Under the pieces are notes generated by a model. The model made no database searches and was not told the DNA's origin. It saw only the letters and a list, made by a program, of their open reading frames with translations. 64,000 bases of DNA from Leucobacter luti (GTDB lineage Bacteria > Actinomycetota > Actinomycetes > Actinomycetales > Microbacteriaceae): NCBI RefSeq assembly GCF_004217175.1, contig NZ_SHKI01000003.1, forward strand, positions 434,697 to 498,696. The letters are read 5' to 3'. This document shows, in pieces, positions 49,773 through 58,864 of the stretch. Made by a program: the position numbers and the translations under genes. The number at the start of each line of letters is the position of its first letter. Positions within the stretch are counted from its first letter, which is position 1.

Positions 49773-52436
49773 CTAGCCCTGACGCGCCGCCGCTCGGCGG
49801 CGGGCCAGCAGGATCGCCGCACCCGCGACGAGCAGGCCGGCGCCGCCGAGCACGAACGGCAGCGCCGCGCCGCCGGTGCTCGCGAGCTCACCGCTCTTCG
49901 CGCCGCCGTGTGCAGCGGCGGTGCCGCCGCCGGTTCCTGCGTCGGTTGATCCGCCGTCGGTGGCTCCCCCGTCGGTGGCGCCGCCGTCGGTCGGTCCGCC
50001 GTCAGTGGCTCCCCCGTCAGTGGCGCCGCCGTCGGTCGCGCCGCCGTCAGTGGCTCCCCCGTCGGTCGCGCCACCGTCAGTCCCGCCATCCACCGCCGGC
50101 GTCACCGTGAGTGCCGCCGCGATTTCAGCGCCGTTCGGCAGGATCACCACGATCTGGTGCGCGCCGGCCGGGGTGTCAGACGGGATGGTTCCCGCGAACG
50201 CGAACGAGCCGTCCGCCTGCACGGTGGCCGCGCCGAGCGACACGGGGTCGGAGCGCAGTTCAACCGCCAGCTCGGAGCCCGGGGCGAACCCGGAACCGGA
50301 GAAGCTCAGCTCCGCGCCAGCGGCCACTGAGTCAAGCTCAAGGCGCAGCGCCGGCCCGGCGGGCACGGCGACGCCGGCCTCGGTGACGTACTTCGCACCC
50401 GTGGCGTACTTCGTCACCGTGAACTCGTCGTACAGATCGCCCACGGCCTTGTCGGTCGTAGCGCCCGCCGTCTTTTCTGCCAGATAGGAGCGGTACACCA
50501 GCTGATCGGAGCTCACGTCGATGACCTGGTAAGTCGTGACGCCCTCGCCGCGCAGCACCTGGGTCGCGCCGTTGTTCGTCCACACGTTGTTCCCCTCGGG
50601 CGCGAGGCTGTAGTGCTTGGCGCCCGAGTTCGACACCGCGTAGACGGGGCCGCTCGTGAGCCCCGGCACGTCGGTCGCAGTCGCGTTCACAAATCCGCGC
50701 GCGTACACGTGGTCGTGCCCCATGAGCACGAGGTCGATGTTGTGCTTTTCGAAGACGGGCACCCAGTGCTTGCGCAGCACGGGCTCATCGCGCCCCGACG
50801 ACCCCGAGAACACGGGCTGGTGGAAGGTCACGACGTTCCACTTCGACGGGCTCTCCGCGAGGATGAAGTCGAGCCACGCCGCCTGGTACTGCGTCCAGAG
50901 CTCGGCGACCCGCTTCGACGGGCAGGTGTCGGCCGCGCAGGCTGGCAGGCCGCTCGGGGTGAGGAAGGTCGTGTCGCGCGTCGCGTTCAGGGTGATGAAG
51001 CGCACCCCCTGGTAGTCGGTGTAGTACACGGTCTCCGCCGCGAACTCGCTCCAGTGCGCGAAGTAGGCCGCAGCCTGCCGCGCCTCCTCCGTATCGCCCT
51101 GCGCGAGCTCGGCGAGCGCGCCGATCGTCTCGAGCTTCGGCTGGTTGCGCGGGTACTCGAAGTTCGCCTTCCACGCGGAGAGCAGCTTGTCCCCGGTGTA
51201 CTCGTGGTTGCCGGGGGCCGCCATCACGTTCGTGGTGGCCGCCGAGTTCTTCATGCCCTTGAACCAGTTCAGCCACTGCGCCTCGTTGCTTGACGAATCG
51301 ATCAGGTCGCCGGCGTGCACGGACCCGATGGAGTTCGTGGTGCGCGCCTCCGCCTGGCGCACGACCTCGGGCCACGTGCTGTCGAGCCCGATCTGCGCGT
51401 CGCCGTAGTAGACGAACTGGAAGTCGGTGGCCGCGGGGTCGGCGGTCGTGAACTCGATCCACTCGCTCCAGCTCCCCGGCAGCCCCACGCGGTAGCGGTA
51501 GTCGGTCCCGGGGGTGAGCCCCTCGACCGTCGCCGAGAAGTGCTGGTTCGGGTTGCCGTTCACCACGCCAGCGGCGTACGCGTCGACCGCTCGCGTCTCG
51601 CCGCCCGCGGCGAGACCGATCTCGACCTGGCCGAGGTTGTGCGTGGCGTCGCCAGCGAGCCAGGAGAACGACTGCGAGGTCTCGGGGGTCTCGGTCGGGG
51701 TGAGGATCACCCGGGTGGGCGGCGCCTCAACCACCTCACCCGGCTGGCCGGCCGCGGTGAGCGTGAGCGTCGACATATCGAAGTAGGCGTCCGAGGAGCT
51801 CGCGCGGTCCTGGTACAGGGCCACCGCGATCGTGTTCTCCCCGTCGCGCAGCAGTTCGCCGCTCGCCGAGAACGTGCTCGAGAGCGGGTCGCCGTTGCTG
51901 TTGCCCGCGTACTCGAGGTTGGTGGTCTCGGTGATCCGCTGGTCCTCGTAGCTGGCCACCTTGGTGCCGTTGACCCAGACCACGAGCGCGTCGTCGTAGA
52001 TCACGGTGCTCGTGAGCGACGCGACCTGCTCGGCAACCCCGGCCTCGAGGTCGAAGCTGGTGCGGAAGAAGTAGGTGGGGATCGTGGGCGCCTTCGTCCC
52101 GTCGATGTAGTGCTCAAGCTTGGTGGCCGGCGTGTACGGGCCGACGGCGACGAGCGCGTTGTTCTTCACCCCAAAACCGCCGGGTGCGGTCTTCCAGCCC
52201 GAGTCGTCGTACTCGGGGGCGACCCAGGCGCGCACGTTCGCGTCGCCGCGGGCCGGATCGGTGTGGTCATCGAGGTACTGCCAGGACGTGCCGGTGCCGA
52301 CGAGCGGCGCGGTGGGGACCTCGGGGGCGACCGCGGCTGCGGCGGTCGGGATCAGCAGGCTGCCACCGAGCAGCGCCGCGAGGGCGAGGGCGGTGCCGCC
52401 CCGTCTCGCGCGCGCAGCGGGGGTTGTCTGGGACAT
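49773..52436 (-). CDS. Secreted, wall-anchored metallophosphoesterase (purple acid phosphatase-like)
   Basis: 887-residue exported protein. Signal peptide about 1-35 (Arg-rich start, hydrophobic core, TAAAA-V). A beta-sandwich region follows, then a fibronectin-like domain typical of purple acid phosphatases. The calcineurin-type core has YYGDAQIG, AGDLID, APGNHEY, VVTFHQP and MGHDHVYARG as metal-ligand motifs. The C-terminus has an Ig-like part, then about ten DGGAT repeats, then LASTG (851-855), a hydrophobic helix and an Arg-rich tail. LAxTG is the class E sortase signal of high-GC Gram-positives, so the enzyme should be covalently attached to peptidoglycan and release phosphate outside the cell. 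Confidence 0.9.
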   Translation of the reverse strand: MSQTTPAARARRGGTALALAALLGGSLLIPTAAAAVAPEVPTAPLVGTGTSWQYLDDHTDPARGDANVRAWVAPEYDDSGWKTAPGGFGVKNNALVAVGPYTPATKLEHYIDGTKAPTIPTYFFRTSFDLEAGVAEQVASLTSTVIYDDALVVWVNGTKVASYEDQRITETTNLEYAGNSNGDPLSSTFSASGELLRDGENTIAVALYQDRASSSDAYFDMSTLTLTAAGQPGEVVEAPPTRVILTPTETPETSQSFSWLAGDATHNLGQVEIGLAAGGETRAVDAYAAGVVNGNPNQHFSATVEGLTPGTDYRYRVGLPGSWSEWIEFTTADPAATDFQFVYYGDAQIGLDSTWPEVVRQAEARTTNSIGSVHAGDLIDSSSNEAQWLNWFKGMKNSAATTNVMAAPGNHEYTGDKLLSAWKANFEYPRNQPKLETIGALAELAQGDTEEARQAAAYFAHWSEFAAETVYYTDYQGVRFITLNATRDTTFLTPSGLPACAADTCPSKRVAELWTQYQAAWLDFILAESPSKWNVVTFHQPVFSGSSGRDEPVLRKHWVPVFEKHNIDLVLMGHDHVYARGFVNATATDVPGLTSGPVYAVSNSGAKHYSLAPEGNNVWTNNGATQVLRGEGVTTYQVIDVSSDQLVYRSYLAEKTAGATTDKAVGDLYDEFTVTKYATGAKYVTEAGVAVPAGPALRLELDSVAAGAELSFSGSGFAPGSELAVELRSDPVSLGAATVQADGSFAFAGTIPSDTPAGAHQIVVILPNGAEIAAALTVTPAVDGGTDGGATDGGATDGGATDGGATDGGATDGGPTDGGATDGGATDGGSTDAGTGGGTAAAHGGAKSGELASTGGAALPFVLGGAGLLVAGAAILLARRRAAARQG
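49951..50095 (-). repeat. Coding tandem repeat (DGGAT units)
   Basis: About ten near-identical 15-base units encoding DGGAT/DGGPT/DGGST between the folded domains and the sorting signal of the phosphoesterase. It is a flexible wall-spanning spacer of the kind prone to length variation by slippage. Confidence 0.85.
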
Positions 52437-52663
52437 GACGTTCCTTCGTTTGAGTCAGGCACGGGCGCGGCCCCGCACGGTGCGCGCGGGGCCGCATCCA
52501 CTCCATCAAGCCCGGGTAACCGCCCCGGGGCCCACACGCGGCCGCGCGGTGGCCGCGGGGTGACCGGGCGATGACGAACCGGGGCCGGCGTGAGCGCGGT
52601 GCCCCGGACCGGCCGGTGGCCGGGGACCGGCCTCACCCCAGCCGCGGGTGACAGAATGGCAGT

Positions 52664-53071
52664 ATGCGATCCATCATTCGAGTACTCGTGAGCGCGTTCG
52701 CACTGTGGCTCACCACCCTCATCGTGGGCGGCAGCGGCGACCACGGGGTGTGGATCACCCCCATCGAGATGGACAATTACGGCCACCTGATCACGCTGCT
52801 GCTCGTGGCGCTGGTGTTCGGGCTCGTCAACGGCACGCTCGGCCGCGTGGTGCGGTTCGTGTCGATTCCGCTGTACATCATCACCTTCGGCCTGTTCGGG
52901 CTCATTGTGAACGGGATCATGATCGCGGTGGTCGCCTGGCTGAGCGGACTCGCGGGTTTCGGCCTCGAGGTCGAGAGCTTCTGGTGGGGGGTGCTGGCAG
53001 CCCTCGTGCTCTCAATCCTGTCCGGCATCATGAACAGCCTGCTCGGCACACGGAAGAAGCGCGGGCGCTAG
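52664..53071 (+). CDS. Phage holin family (YvlD-like) small membrane protein
   Basis: 135-residue membrane protein with four hydrophobic segments. The GLVNGTLGRVVRFVSIPLYI and FGLFGLIVNG stretches match the Phage_holin_4_2/YvlD family, whose chromosomal members are envelope proteins of unknown function and not phage lysis genes. It ends in a basic GTRKKRGR tail. It precedes purB by 138 bases on the same strand; co-transcription is possible but not required. No other phage-like gene is nearby. Confidence 0.8.
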   Translation: MRSIIRVLVSAFALWLTTLIVGGSGDHGVWITPIEMDNYGHLITLLLVALVFGLVNGTLGRVVRFVSIPLYIITFGLFGLIVNGIMIAVVAWLSGLAGFGLEVESFWWGVLAALVLSILSGIMNSLLGTRKKRGR

Positions 53072-53209
53072 CACCGCGCGGCGCAGGGTCATGCGCGTCC
53101 GAGAGGCCGCCGCCCGTGGGAGAATGAGTGCGGATCGCGCGCGCCCGCACGAGAGTGCCGGCGGCAGCGCCACGCCTCAGCCGCTCGCCCCGACACGCAC
53201 GGAGACGCC

Positions 53210-54595
53210 ATGACCCCCCTGCCCCCGCAGCCCATCAGCCCGCTCGATGGCCGCTACTTCGCCGCCGTCGCGCCGCTCGGCGACACCCTCTCCGAGGCCG
53301 GCCTCAATAAGGCGCGCGTGCACGTCGAGGTTGAGTGGCTCGCCTACCTCAGCGAGCACTCACTGCTCGGCGGTGCGCCGATTCCCGCGGAGCAGCTCGC
53401 ATCGCTGCGCGCCTGGGCCGCCGATTTTGGGCAGGCCGAGATCGACGAGCTCGCGGAGACCGAGAAGACCACGCAGCACGACGTCAAGGCAGTCGAGTAC
53501 CTCGTGCGCGCCCGGCTCGAGTCGCAGGGCCTCGGGCACCTCGCCGAGCTCACGCACGTGTGCTGCACCAGCGAGGACATCAACAACCTCTCGTACGCGC
53601 TCACGGTCAAGCAGGCGATCGCCGACGTGTGGCGCCCCCGCTTCGAGCGCGTCATCGCGGAGCTTGCACGGCAGGCCGAGGAGTACCGCGAGCTGCCGAT
53701 GATGAGCCGCACGCACGGACAGCCGGCCACTCCGACGACGCTCGGCAAGGAGCTCGCGGTGTTCGTGTACCGCCTTGAGCGCCAGCTCAACCAGATCGAC
53801 GAGAACGAATACCTTGGCAAGTTCTCGGGCGCGACCGGCACCTTTGCCGCGCACCTTGCTGCTGACCCAGACACCGACTGGGCGCAGGTGTCGCAGGAGT
53901 TCGTCGAGGGTCTCGGCCTCGACTGGAACCCCCTCACCACGCAGATCGAGTCGCACGACTGGCAGGCGGAACTCTACACCCGCATCGCCCACGCGAACCG
54001 GATCCTGCACAACCTTGCCACCGATATCTGGAGCTACATCTCCATCGGCTACTTCCGGCAGATCCCCGTCGCCGGGGCCACCGGGTCCTCGACGATGCCG
54101 CACAAGGTGAACCCCATCCGCTTCGAGAACGCCGAGGCGAATCTTGAGCTGTCGAACGCGATCCTCGACTCGCTCGCCGCGACCCTCGTCACGAGCCGCT
54201 GGCAGCGCGATCTCACCGATTCGTCGGCGCAGCGCAACATCGGTGTCGGCCTCGGCCACTCGGTGCTCGCGCTCGACAACATCCTGAAGGGCCTGGGCCA
54301 GATCGACGCGGCCCCCGAGGCGCTCGCGGCCGACCTCGACGCGAACTGGGAGGTGCTCGGCGAGGCGATCCAGACCGTGATCCGCGCCGAGGTGACCGCC
54401 GGTCGCTCAACCATTTCAGACCCGTACGCGGCGCTCAAGGAGCTCACCCGCGGCCGCCGCATCGGCCAGGCCGAGCTCAGCGAGTTCGTTTCGGGGCTCG
54501 AGATCGGTGACGCGGCAAAGCAGCGCCTCCTCGCGCTCACGCCGGCCACCTACATCGGCGACGCCACCCGCCTGCTCGACTACCTCACGCGGTAG
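53210..54595 (+). CDS. purB: Adenylosuccinate lyase
   Basis: 461-residue enzyme of purine biosynthesis, releasing fumarate from SAICAR and adenylosuccinate. GSSTMPHKVNP is the fumarase/aspartase-superfamily signature loop with the catalytic Ser. EKTTQHDVKA and MSRTHGQPATPTTLGKE are the other active-site blocks, with His in SRTHGQ. Length agrees with the family (430-480). The ATG at 53210 begins PLPPQPISPLDGRY, the normal N-terminus. It stands alone in a plus-strand stretch. Confidence 0.96.
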   Translation: MTPLPPQPISPLDGRYFAAVAPLGDTLSEAGLNKARVHVEVEWLAYLSEHSLLGGAPIPAEQLASLRAWAADFGQAEIDELAETEKTTQHDVKAVEYLVRARLESQGLGHLAELTHVCCTSEDINNLSYALTVKQAIADVWRPRFERVIAELARQAEEYRELPMMSRTHGQPATPTTLGKELAVFVYRLERQLNQIDENEYLGKFSGATGTFAAHLAADPDTDWAQVSQEFVEGLGLDWNPLTTQIESHDWQAELYTRIAHANRILHNLATDIWSYISIGYFRQIPVAGATGSSTMPHKVNPIRFENAEANLELSNAILDSLAATLVTSRWQRDLTDSSAQRNIGVGLGHSVLALDNILKGLGQIDAAPEALAADLDANWEVLGEAIQTVIRAEVTAGRSTISDPYAALKELTRGRRIGQAELSEFVSGLEIGDAAKQRLLALTPATYIGDATRLLDYLTR

Positions 54596-54678
54596 CCAGA
54601 CGCGCGCGCGGTGCCCGCTGGAGCGTGTTTCCCGTGGACACCGCGCGCCGGGCGGGCACGGCTCGCTACGATGTGACC

Positions 54679-55524
54679 ATGTGTGCTGCGCCGAAGCCTC
54701 GCCCCCGCAAGGGTCGGCGCGTGCCGCTGTCTGCGGTGTTCGATCAGTTCTTCTTCATTTATGCGGCCCTGGCCGCCGGCTGGCTTGCCTGGCTGCTCCT
54801 CACGGAGACGTTCTCGATCGGCTGGTTCGGGATCTTGTTCTTCGTCGCGTTCTGGGTGCTCCTGGCGTACCTGCTGCTGCCCCGGCTACACCGCATCCTC
54901 ACCACGATCTACGTCCCCGACTATTTCATCGGCCGCACCAGGACGAGCGACGGCTTGCTCGGCGACCCGATCAACATCGCGCTGCGCGGCGACGAGGCGG
55001 CGCTTCACGCGATCCTCACGGATGCCGGGTGGACGCGGGCCGACCCCGTCACGCTGCGCTCCTCCTGGGGCATCATCGTGTCCACGGTGACGCGGCGCAG
55101 CTACGATCGCGCCCCGGTCAGCCCGCTCTTCCTGTTCGGCCGCATGCAGGACTTCGCGTACCAGCAGGAGGTCGAGGGAAACCCGGCCAAGCGCCACCAC
55201 GTGCGCTTCTGGCGCACTCCCGACGGCTGGCTGCTCCCCGGCGGCTCGCGCGTCGACTGGCTCGCGGCCGGCACCTTCGACCGCGCGGTTGGCTTCTCGC
55301 TCTTCACCCTCCAAATCACACACCGCATCGATGCCGACACCGACATCGAGCGCGATCACGTGGTCGCCTCCGTGCGGGCGGCGCACCCGGAGGTGGAGCT
55401 CATCACACTCCACGATTTCTCGACCGGCTATCACTCGCGCAACGGCGGGGGCGACAGCATTCGCACGGACGGCGATCTCCCCATCATCGTGCTCCCGAGA
55501 AACGAGGCACACGATGTCAGGTGA
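54679..55524 (+). CDS. LssY C-terminal domain-like membrane protein
   Basis: 281-residue protein with two N-terminal membrane helices (about 28-75), followed by a soluble domain. GDPINIALRG, VSPLFLFGRMQDFAYQ and NPAKRHHVRFWRTPDGW match the LssY C-terminal domain found in many actinobacterial membrane proteins; its biochemical role is unknown. The ATG at 54679 is preferred because it follows the intergenic hairpin-rich stretch; 54625 is possible. It overlaps the next gene by 11 bases, so the two are probably one transcription unit. Confidence 0.78.
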   Translation: MCAAPKPRPRKGRRVPLSAVFDQFFFIYAALAAGWLAWLLLTETFSIGWFGILFFVAFWVLLAYLLLPRLHRILTTIYVPDYFIGRTRTSDGLLGDPINIALRGDEAALHAILTDAGWTRADPVTLRSSWGIIVSTVTRRSYDRAPVSPLFLFGRMQDFAYQQEVEGNPAKRHHVRFWRTPDGWLLPGGSRVDWLAAGTFDRAVGFSLFTLQITHRIDADTDIERDHVVASVRAAHPEVELITLHDFSTGYHSRNGGGDSIRTDGDLPIIVLPRNEAHDVR

Positions 55525-56050
55525 ACCGCGCAAGCGCATTGCGATCGAGTCGGCGAGCGAACTCCTCGCCGAGGAGCCGGCGGCGCAGAGTGCCAAGCGG
55601 CCCGGAGCCCTCACCGGCGGTATTCTCCTCGTGCTGGCCCGGTCGCTCGGCGTGGTGATCTGGATTCTCGGGTTCCTCGTTGAGTGGCCCAAGCTGCGCG
55701 CGGAGTTCGATCTCGATCACGAGTCGTCGGTGTGGGTGCTCGGAATCGTGATCGGTGCCGTGGCGCTGTGGGCGCTCGTGCTCCTGCTGTTTGGCGTCGG
55801 TCTCTGGCGCGGCAGCAATACGGCCCGGATGCTCACCCAGTTCTGGGCTGCGCTGAGTATCACCGCTGCCGCGATCACCTACTTCTCCACGGGTGACACC
55901 ATCGCGTTGCGAGCCACGCTGCTCACGCTGTCGCTCGACATCCTGATCCTGCTGGCACTGTCGAGTCGTGACGCGCGCGCTTGGACGCGCGGGAAGTCAC
56001 GCCGCTGGATCGCGCATGATCGCGCGGCACAGGCGGATGCGGTCGGCTAG
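55514..56050 (+). CDS. Hypothetical membrane protein
   Basis: 178-residue protein with a hydrophilic N-terminus of about 30 residues, four predicted membrane helices (near 32-53, 70-93, 100-120, 125-145) and a basic tail. No recognised family. The ATG at 55514 overlaps the end of the LssY-like gene by 11 bases, suggesting a functional pair. Its 3' end overlaps the convergent small membrane-protein gene by 4 bases. Confidence 0.72.
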   Translation: MSGEPRKRIAIESASELLAEEPAAQSAKRPGALTGGILLVLARSLGVVIWILGFLVEWPKLRAEFDLDHESSVWVLGIVIGAVALWALVLLLFGVGLWRGSNTARMLTQFWAALSITAAAITYFSTGDTIALRATLLTLSLDILILLALSSRDARAWTRGKSRRWIAHDRAAQADAVG

Positions 56051-56337
56051 TGCCAGTTCGCGTCGCCATCGGGGCGATGCAGGTCCTTGCGGGCCACAAG
56101 ATCCTCAGCGCTGGGCTTGCCGCCCAGGCCCACGAGCGCGACCATGACCGCGGACACGACGAAGCCCACGCCGAGGAAGATCACGCCGAGCAGCAGATCG
56201 CGCGTGGTGAGCAGCACCACGAGCCCGGCAAACACGCCGAGCACTGCCGCGAATCCGACGAGCTCCAGCGGTCGCAGGCGATCCCGGCGCGACGGAGTCA
56301 CGGAATCGTGCGTGGCGGGCTCGGGGTTCTGAGTCAT
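56047..56337 (-). CDS. Hypothetical small two-helix membrane protein
   Basis: 96-residue protein. A polar 25-residue N-terminus is followed by two adjacent hydrophobic helices (GFAAVLGVFAGLVVLL and LGVIFLGVGFVVSAVMVAL), then a charged tail with SAEDLVARKDLHRPDGD. No known function. The ATG at 56337 (MTQNPEPAT) is the first with a protein-like sequence after it. It is 31 bases downstream of the six-helix protein gene ending at 56369, and the two probably form an operon. Confidence 0.7.
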   Translation of the reverse strand: MTQNPEPATHDSVTPSRRDRLRPLELVGFAAVLGVFAGLVVLLTTRDLLLGVIFLGVGFVVSAVMVALVGLGGKPSAEDLVARKDLHRPDGDANWH

Positions 56338-56368
56338 CGTCTGCTTTCGGGTCGAGCGAGTGTGTGAG

Positions 56369-56956
56369 TTACGGGGCGACCGGCGCGGCGTCCGCCGCGG
56401 CGGGCGCGCTGGAGCGCCGAGTATCGAACGCGGAGATGCCGAGGAAGACCCCAACGAGGAGCGCGTACGCACCGAAGAACCCGATGATGGCGACCTGGTC
56501 TTCGCGAACGAACAAGACAAGGAGCGCGAGCAGCACTCCCGTGCTGCCGAGCAGGGTGGCGTCCTGGCGCGTGCCGGGCCGCACCGCGGCGCCGATGAAC
56601 TCAAGGAGGCCAGAGATCAGGGCCCACGCCGCGACCACCAGGGCGAAGCCGATCGGGGCGGTGGTGAACGGAAGCGCGAGTGCGGCGCCGAGCGCCACGA
56701 CGCCGAGCAGCAGCGGTACCGGGGTGCGCGCGCCGCCGCGGAGTGAGAACCACTCGACGAGGTGCGCCACGCCAATGCCGCCGAGACCCGCGGCGACGAG
56801 GCCGAGGTTGAAGCTCAGCTGCTCGTGCATGGGTGCGGAAAAAGCGATGGCCATTCCGACGATGAGGAGCACCGCAACTCTGACGAGACGGACCGGACGC
56901 GTCACCCCCGACTCGGGAGCCGTCGAACGCGTTGATGCCTCTACCGCAGCGGACAT
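56369..56956 (-). CDS. Hypothetical multi-helix membrane protein
   Basis: 195-residue protein with six hydrophobic helices from about residue 25 to 170, in three hairpins, resembling by eye HdeD/DUF308-type proteins but without a decisive motif. AGGGGTGG precedes the ATG at 56956. It lies 81 bases after dnaB on the same strand and before the two-helix protein gene. Function unknown. Confidence 0.72.
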   Translation of the reverse strand: MSAAVEASTRSTAPESGVTRPVRLVRVAVLLIVGMAIAFSAPMHEQLSFNLGLVAAGLGGIGVAHLVEWFSLRGGARTPVPLLLGVVALGAALALPFTTAPIGFALVVAAWALISGLLEFIGAAVRPGTRQDATLLGSTGVLLALLVLFVREDQVAIIGFFGAYALLVGVFLGISAFDTRRSSAPAAADAAPVAP

Positions 56957-57037
56957 GCCACCCCTTTCTGTGTTCTGCGACAGTCTACCTCGGCCCCCAG
57001 GGAGGTGCCTGCGGGGCACGGACGACCGCGGGCGGCG

Positions 57038-58414
57038 CTACAGGCCGCTCGGCATGTCCTGGAAGCGCGAGTAGTGCCCCTGGAATGCCACGGTGACGGT
57101 GCCCGTGGGGCCGTTACGCTGCTTCGCGAGGATGAAGTCTGCCTCGCCGGCGCGGGGGCTGTCGCGATCACCCACGGCTTCGCGGTGGAGCAGGATCACC
57201 ATATCGGCGTCTTGCTCGAGCGAACCGGACTCACGGAGGTCGCTGATTGCCGGCATCTTGTCAGCGCGCTGCTCGGACGCTCGGTTGAGCTGTGACAGCG
57301 CGATCACCGGCACGTCGAGCTCCTTCGAGAGCAGCTTCAGCGCGCGCGAGAACTCCGAGACCTCTTGCTGGCGGCTCTCGGACTTCTTGCCGCTCGACAG
57401 CAGCTGCAGGTAGTCGATGACTACCATGCGGAGCCCGTGCTGCTGCTTCAGACGCCGGCACTTTGCGCGGATCTCGACGAGCGTGAGGTTGGGGCTGTCG
57501 TCAATAAACAGCGGGGCCTCGGCCACGCGGGCCTGCGTCGCGGCGAGCTTCTGGAAGTCGCGGTTGTCGAGGGCGCCCTTGCGGAGCGTCTGCATGGGAA
57601 TGCTCGCCTCGGCTGCGAGCAGTCGCATCGCGATCTCCGCGCGCCCCATTTCGAGCGAGAAGAACACGGTGGGCGCGTTTGCGTGCACGGACGCGTTGCG
57701 GGCGACGTCCATCGCAAGCGTCGACTTACCCATTGCGGGTCGCGCGGCGATGATGATCATCTGGCCGCCCGCGAAGCCGTTGGTCATGGCGTCGAGCTCG
57801 CTGAAGCCGGTGGGCACTCCGAGCATGCCGCCATCTGAACTGTTCGCCTTGTTGATCTCTTCGAGTGCCGCGTCGACGGCGAGGTGCAGGGGGACGTAGT
57901 CTTCGCCCTGGCTCTCTCCAGTGACACCGTAGATCTCCGACTGCGCAACGTTGACGAGGTCGATTGCCTCACCCTCGCCCGCGTAGCCCATCTGCACGAT
58001 GCGGGTTCCTGCCTCCACCAGGCGGCGCAGCAGCGCCTTCTCCGCGACGATCTCCGCGTAGAAGCTGGCGTTCGCGGCGGTCGGGACAATGCTAGTGACC
58101 GTGTGGAGGTACTCAGCCCCGCCGGCGCGCTGAAGCTCGCCCGTCTTGGTGAGCTCGTCGGTGACGGTGATCACGTCGGTGGGCTCGCCCCGCGAGTAGA
58201 GCGAGAGCACCGCTTCGTAGATCACCTCGTGCTTGGGCACGTAGAAGTCGACACCCTTGAGGAGGCCCGTCACATCGGCGACGGCGTCCTTCGAGAGCAG
58301 CATGCCGCCGAGCGCGCTCTGCTCGGCGAGCAGGTCGTACGGGGGCGTGCGTTCGTGCCCGCGGGGGGCCTGCTCCACGTACTCATCTGGAATACCCAGG
58401 TGTGCGATCGACAC
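57038..58414 (-). CDS. dnaB: Replicative DNA helicase
   Basis: 458-residue hexameric helicase unwinding DNA at the fork. The N-terminal collar domain is about 25-170 and the RecA-like domain from 180. ARPAMGKST (224-232) is Walker A, VVIDYLQLL is Walker B, and ALSQLNRASEQR with DADMVILLHR near the end are helicase motifs H4 and neighbours. There is no intein insertion, unlike many mycobacterial DnaB. GTG start at 58414 with AAAAGGAG upstream. It follows rplI by 450 bases that contain DnaA-box-like sites, in the order rpsF-ssb-rpsR-rplI-dnaB common in actinobacteria. Confidence 0.96.
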   Translation of the reverse strand: MSIAHLGIPDEYVEQAPRGHERTPPYDLLAEQSALGGMLLSKDAVADVTGLLKGVDFYVPKHEVIYEAVLSLYSRGEPTDVITVTDELTKTGELQRAGGAEYLHTVTSIVPTAANASFYAEIVAEKALLRRLVEAGTRIVQMGYAGEGEAIDLVNVAQSEIYGVTGESQGEDYVPLHLAVDAALEEINKANSSDGGMLGVPTGFSELDAMTNGFAGGQMIIIAARPAMGKSTLAMDVARNASVHANAPTVFFSLEMGRAEIAMRLLAAEASIPMQTLRKGALDNRDFQKLAATQARVAEAPLFIDDSPNLTLVEIRAKCRRLKQQHGLRMVVIDYLQLLSSGKKSESRQQEVSEFSRALKLLSKELDVPVIALSQLNRASEQRADKMPAISDLRESGSLEQDADMVILLHREAVGDRDSPRAGEADFILAKQRNGPTGTVTVAFQGHYSRFQDMPSGL

Positions 58415-58864
58415 TCGATCACTCCTTTTCGATGCGGTGGGTCAGCGGCACTGATATCACACACCGAACCCCAGACATTCACGTTACGGGTACTCGAGGC
58501 CCGCCTCAAACACCGCCCGATCCAGCCTGTGGATAACTCGGTGCATAACTTGCCACTTTGAGCCACATGTTGTCCACAGGCTTGGGGACAAGCTGTGGAG
58601 GAAATCCGAACTGAAACCTAGAAAATGCATCTGACCAGGCATTTATAGTTTCAACAGGGAGAAAGTTATTCAAGCTTCAGGTACACCTTGAAGCCACTCG
58701 CGGCGTGCAGCATGTGGAGAACTACCCCGAGATTTCGGCGATGTCAACTCCGACACGGCACCAAATCGACGACACGCCGACACTGAGTGTTCACTCCGCC
58801 GAAAACGAAACGGCGGGGTGACGATTCGTGAGAATCATCACCCCGCCGTGCCGGGTGCGAGCGG
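58415..58864. other. 450-base intergenic region with DnaA-box-like cluster
   Basis: Contains four DnaA-box-like 9-mers within 64 bases: a perfect TTATCCACA (complement of 58528-58536), one mismatch at 58540-58548, the actinobacterial form TTGTCCACA at 58570-58578, and one mismatch at 58583-58591. An AT-rich stretch follows (about 58600-58680). The dnaB promoter should lie here as well, and the rplI terminator occupies 58810-58849. No credible coding frame. Confidence 0.65.
58810..58849 (-). terminator. Terminator of the rpsF-ssb-rpsR-rplI operon
   Basis: 18-base-pair stem with one mismatch, ACGGCGGGGTGACGATTC / GAATCATCACCCCGCCGT, and a tight GTGA-type loop, 15 bases beyond the rplI stop. 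Confidence 0.75.

Noticed and set aside
49951..50095. Short tandem repeats as a CRISPR array
   Set aside because: Units are 15 bases, contiguous and in frame within the phosphoesterase, without unique spacers; they encode DGGAT.
52467..52495. GC-rich 10-bp hairpin as a terminator
   Set aside because: It lies just upstream of the phosphoesterase start on the minus strand and downstream of no minus-strand gene, and is not well placed for the plus strand; a 5'-leader hairpin or chance in GC-rich sequence is as likely.
52595..52632. GGACCGG-type repeats resembling the class A LacI operator
   Set aside because: Simple GC-rich repeats lacking the TTGGA/TCCAA outer bases and any matching promoter.
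52664..53071. Phage lysis gene or prophage remnant
   Set aside because: The YvlD-like holin family has many chromosomal members and no other phage gene is nearby.
54602..54657. Overlapping GC-rich stems after purB as a terminator
   Set aside because: Two mutually exclusive 8-9 bp stems with loops of 27-33 bases; too weak to call.
57038..58414. Intein in DnaB
   Set aside because: The protein has normal length and uninterrupted Walker A and H4 motifs.
49559..58591. DnaA-box clusters as the chromosomal origin
   Set aside because: No dnaA, dnaN, rpmH or parAB genes are in the window; clusters are reported as findings only.
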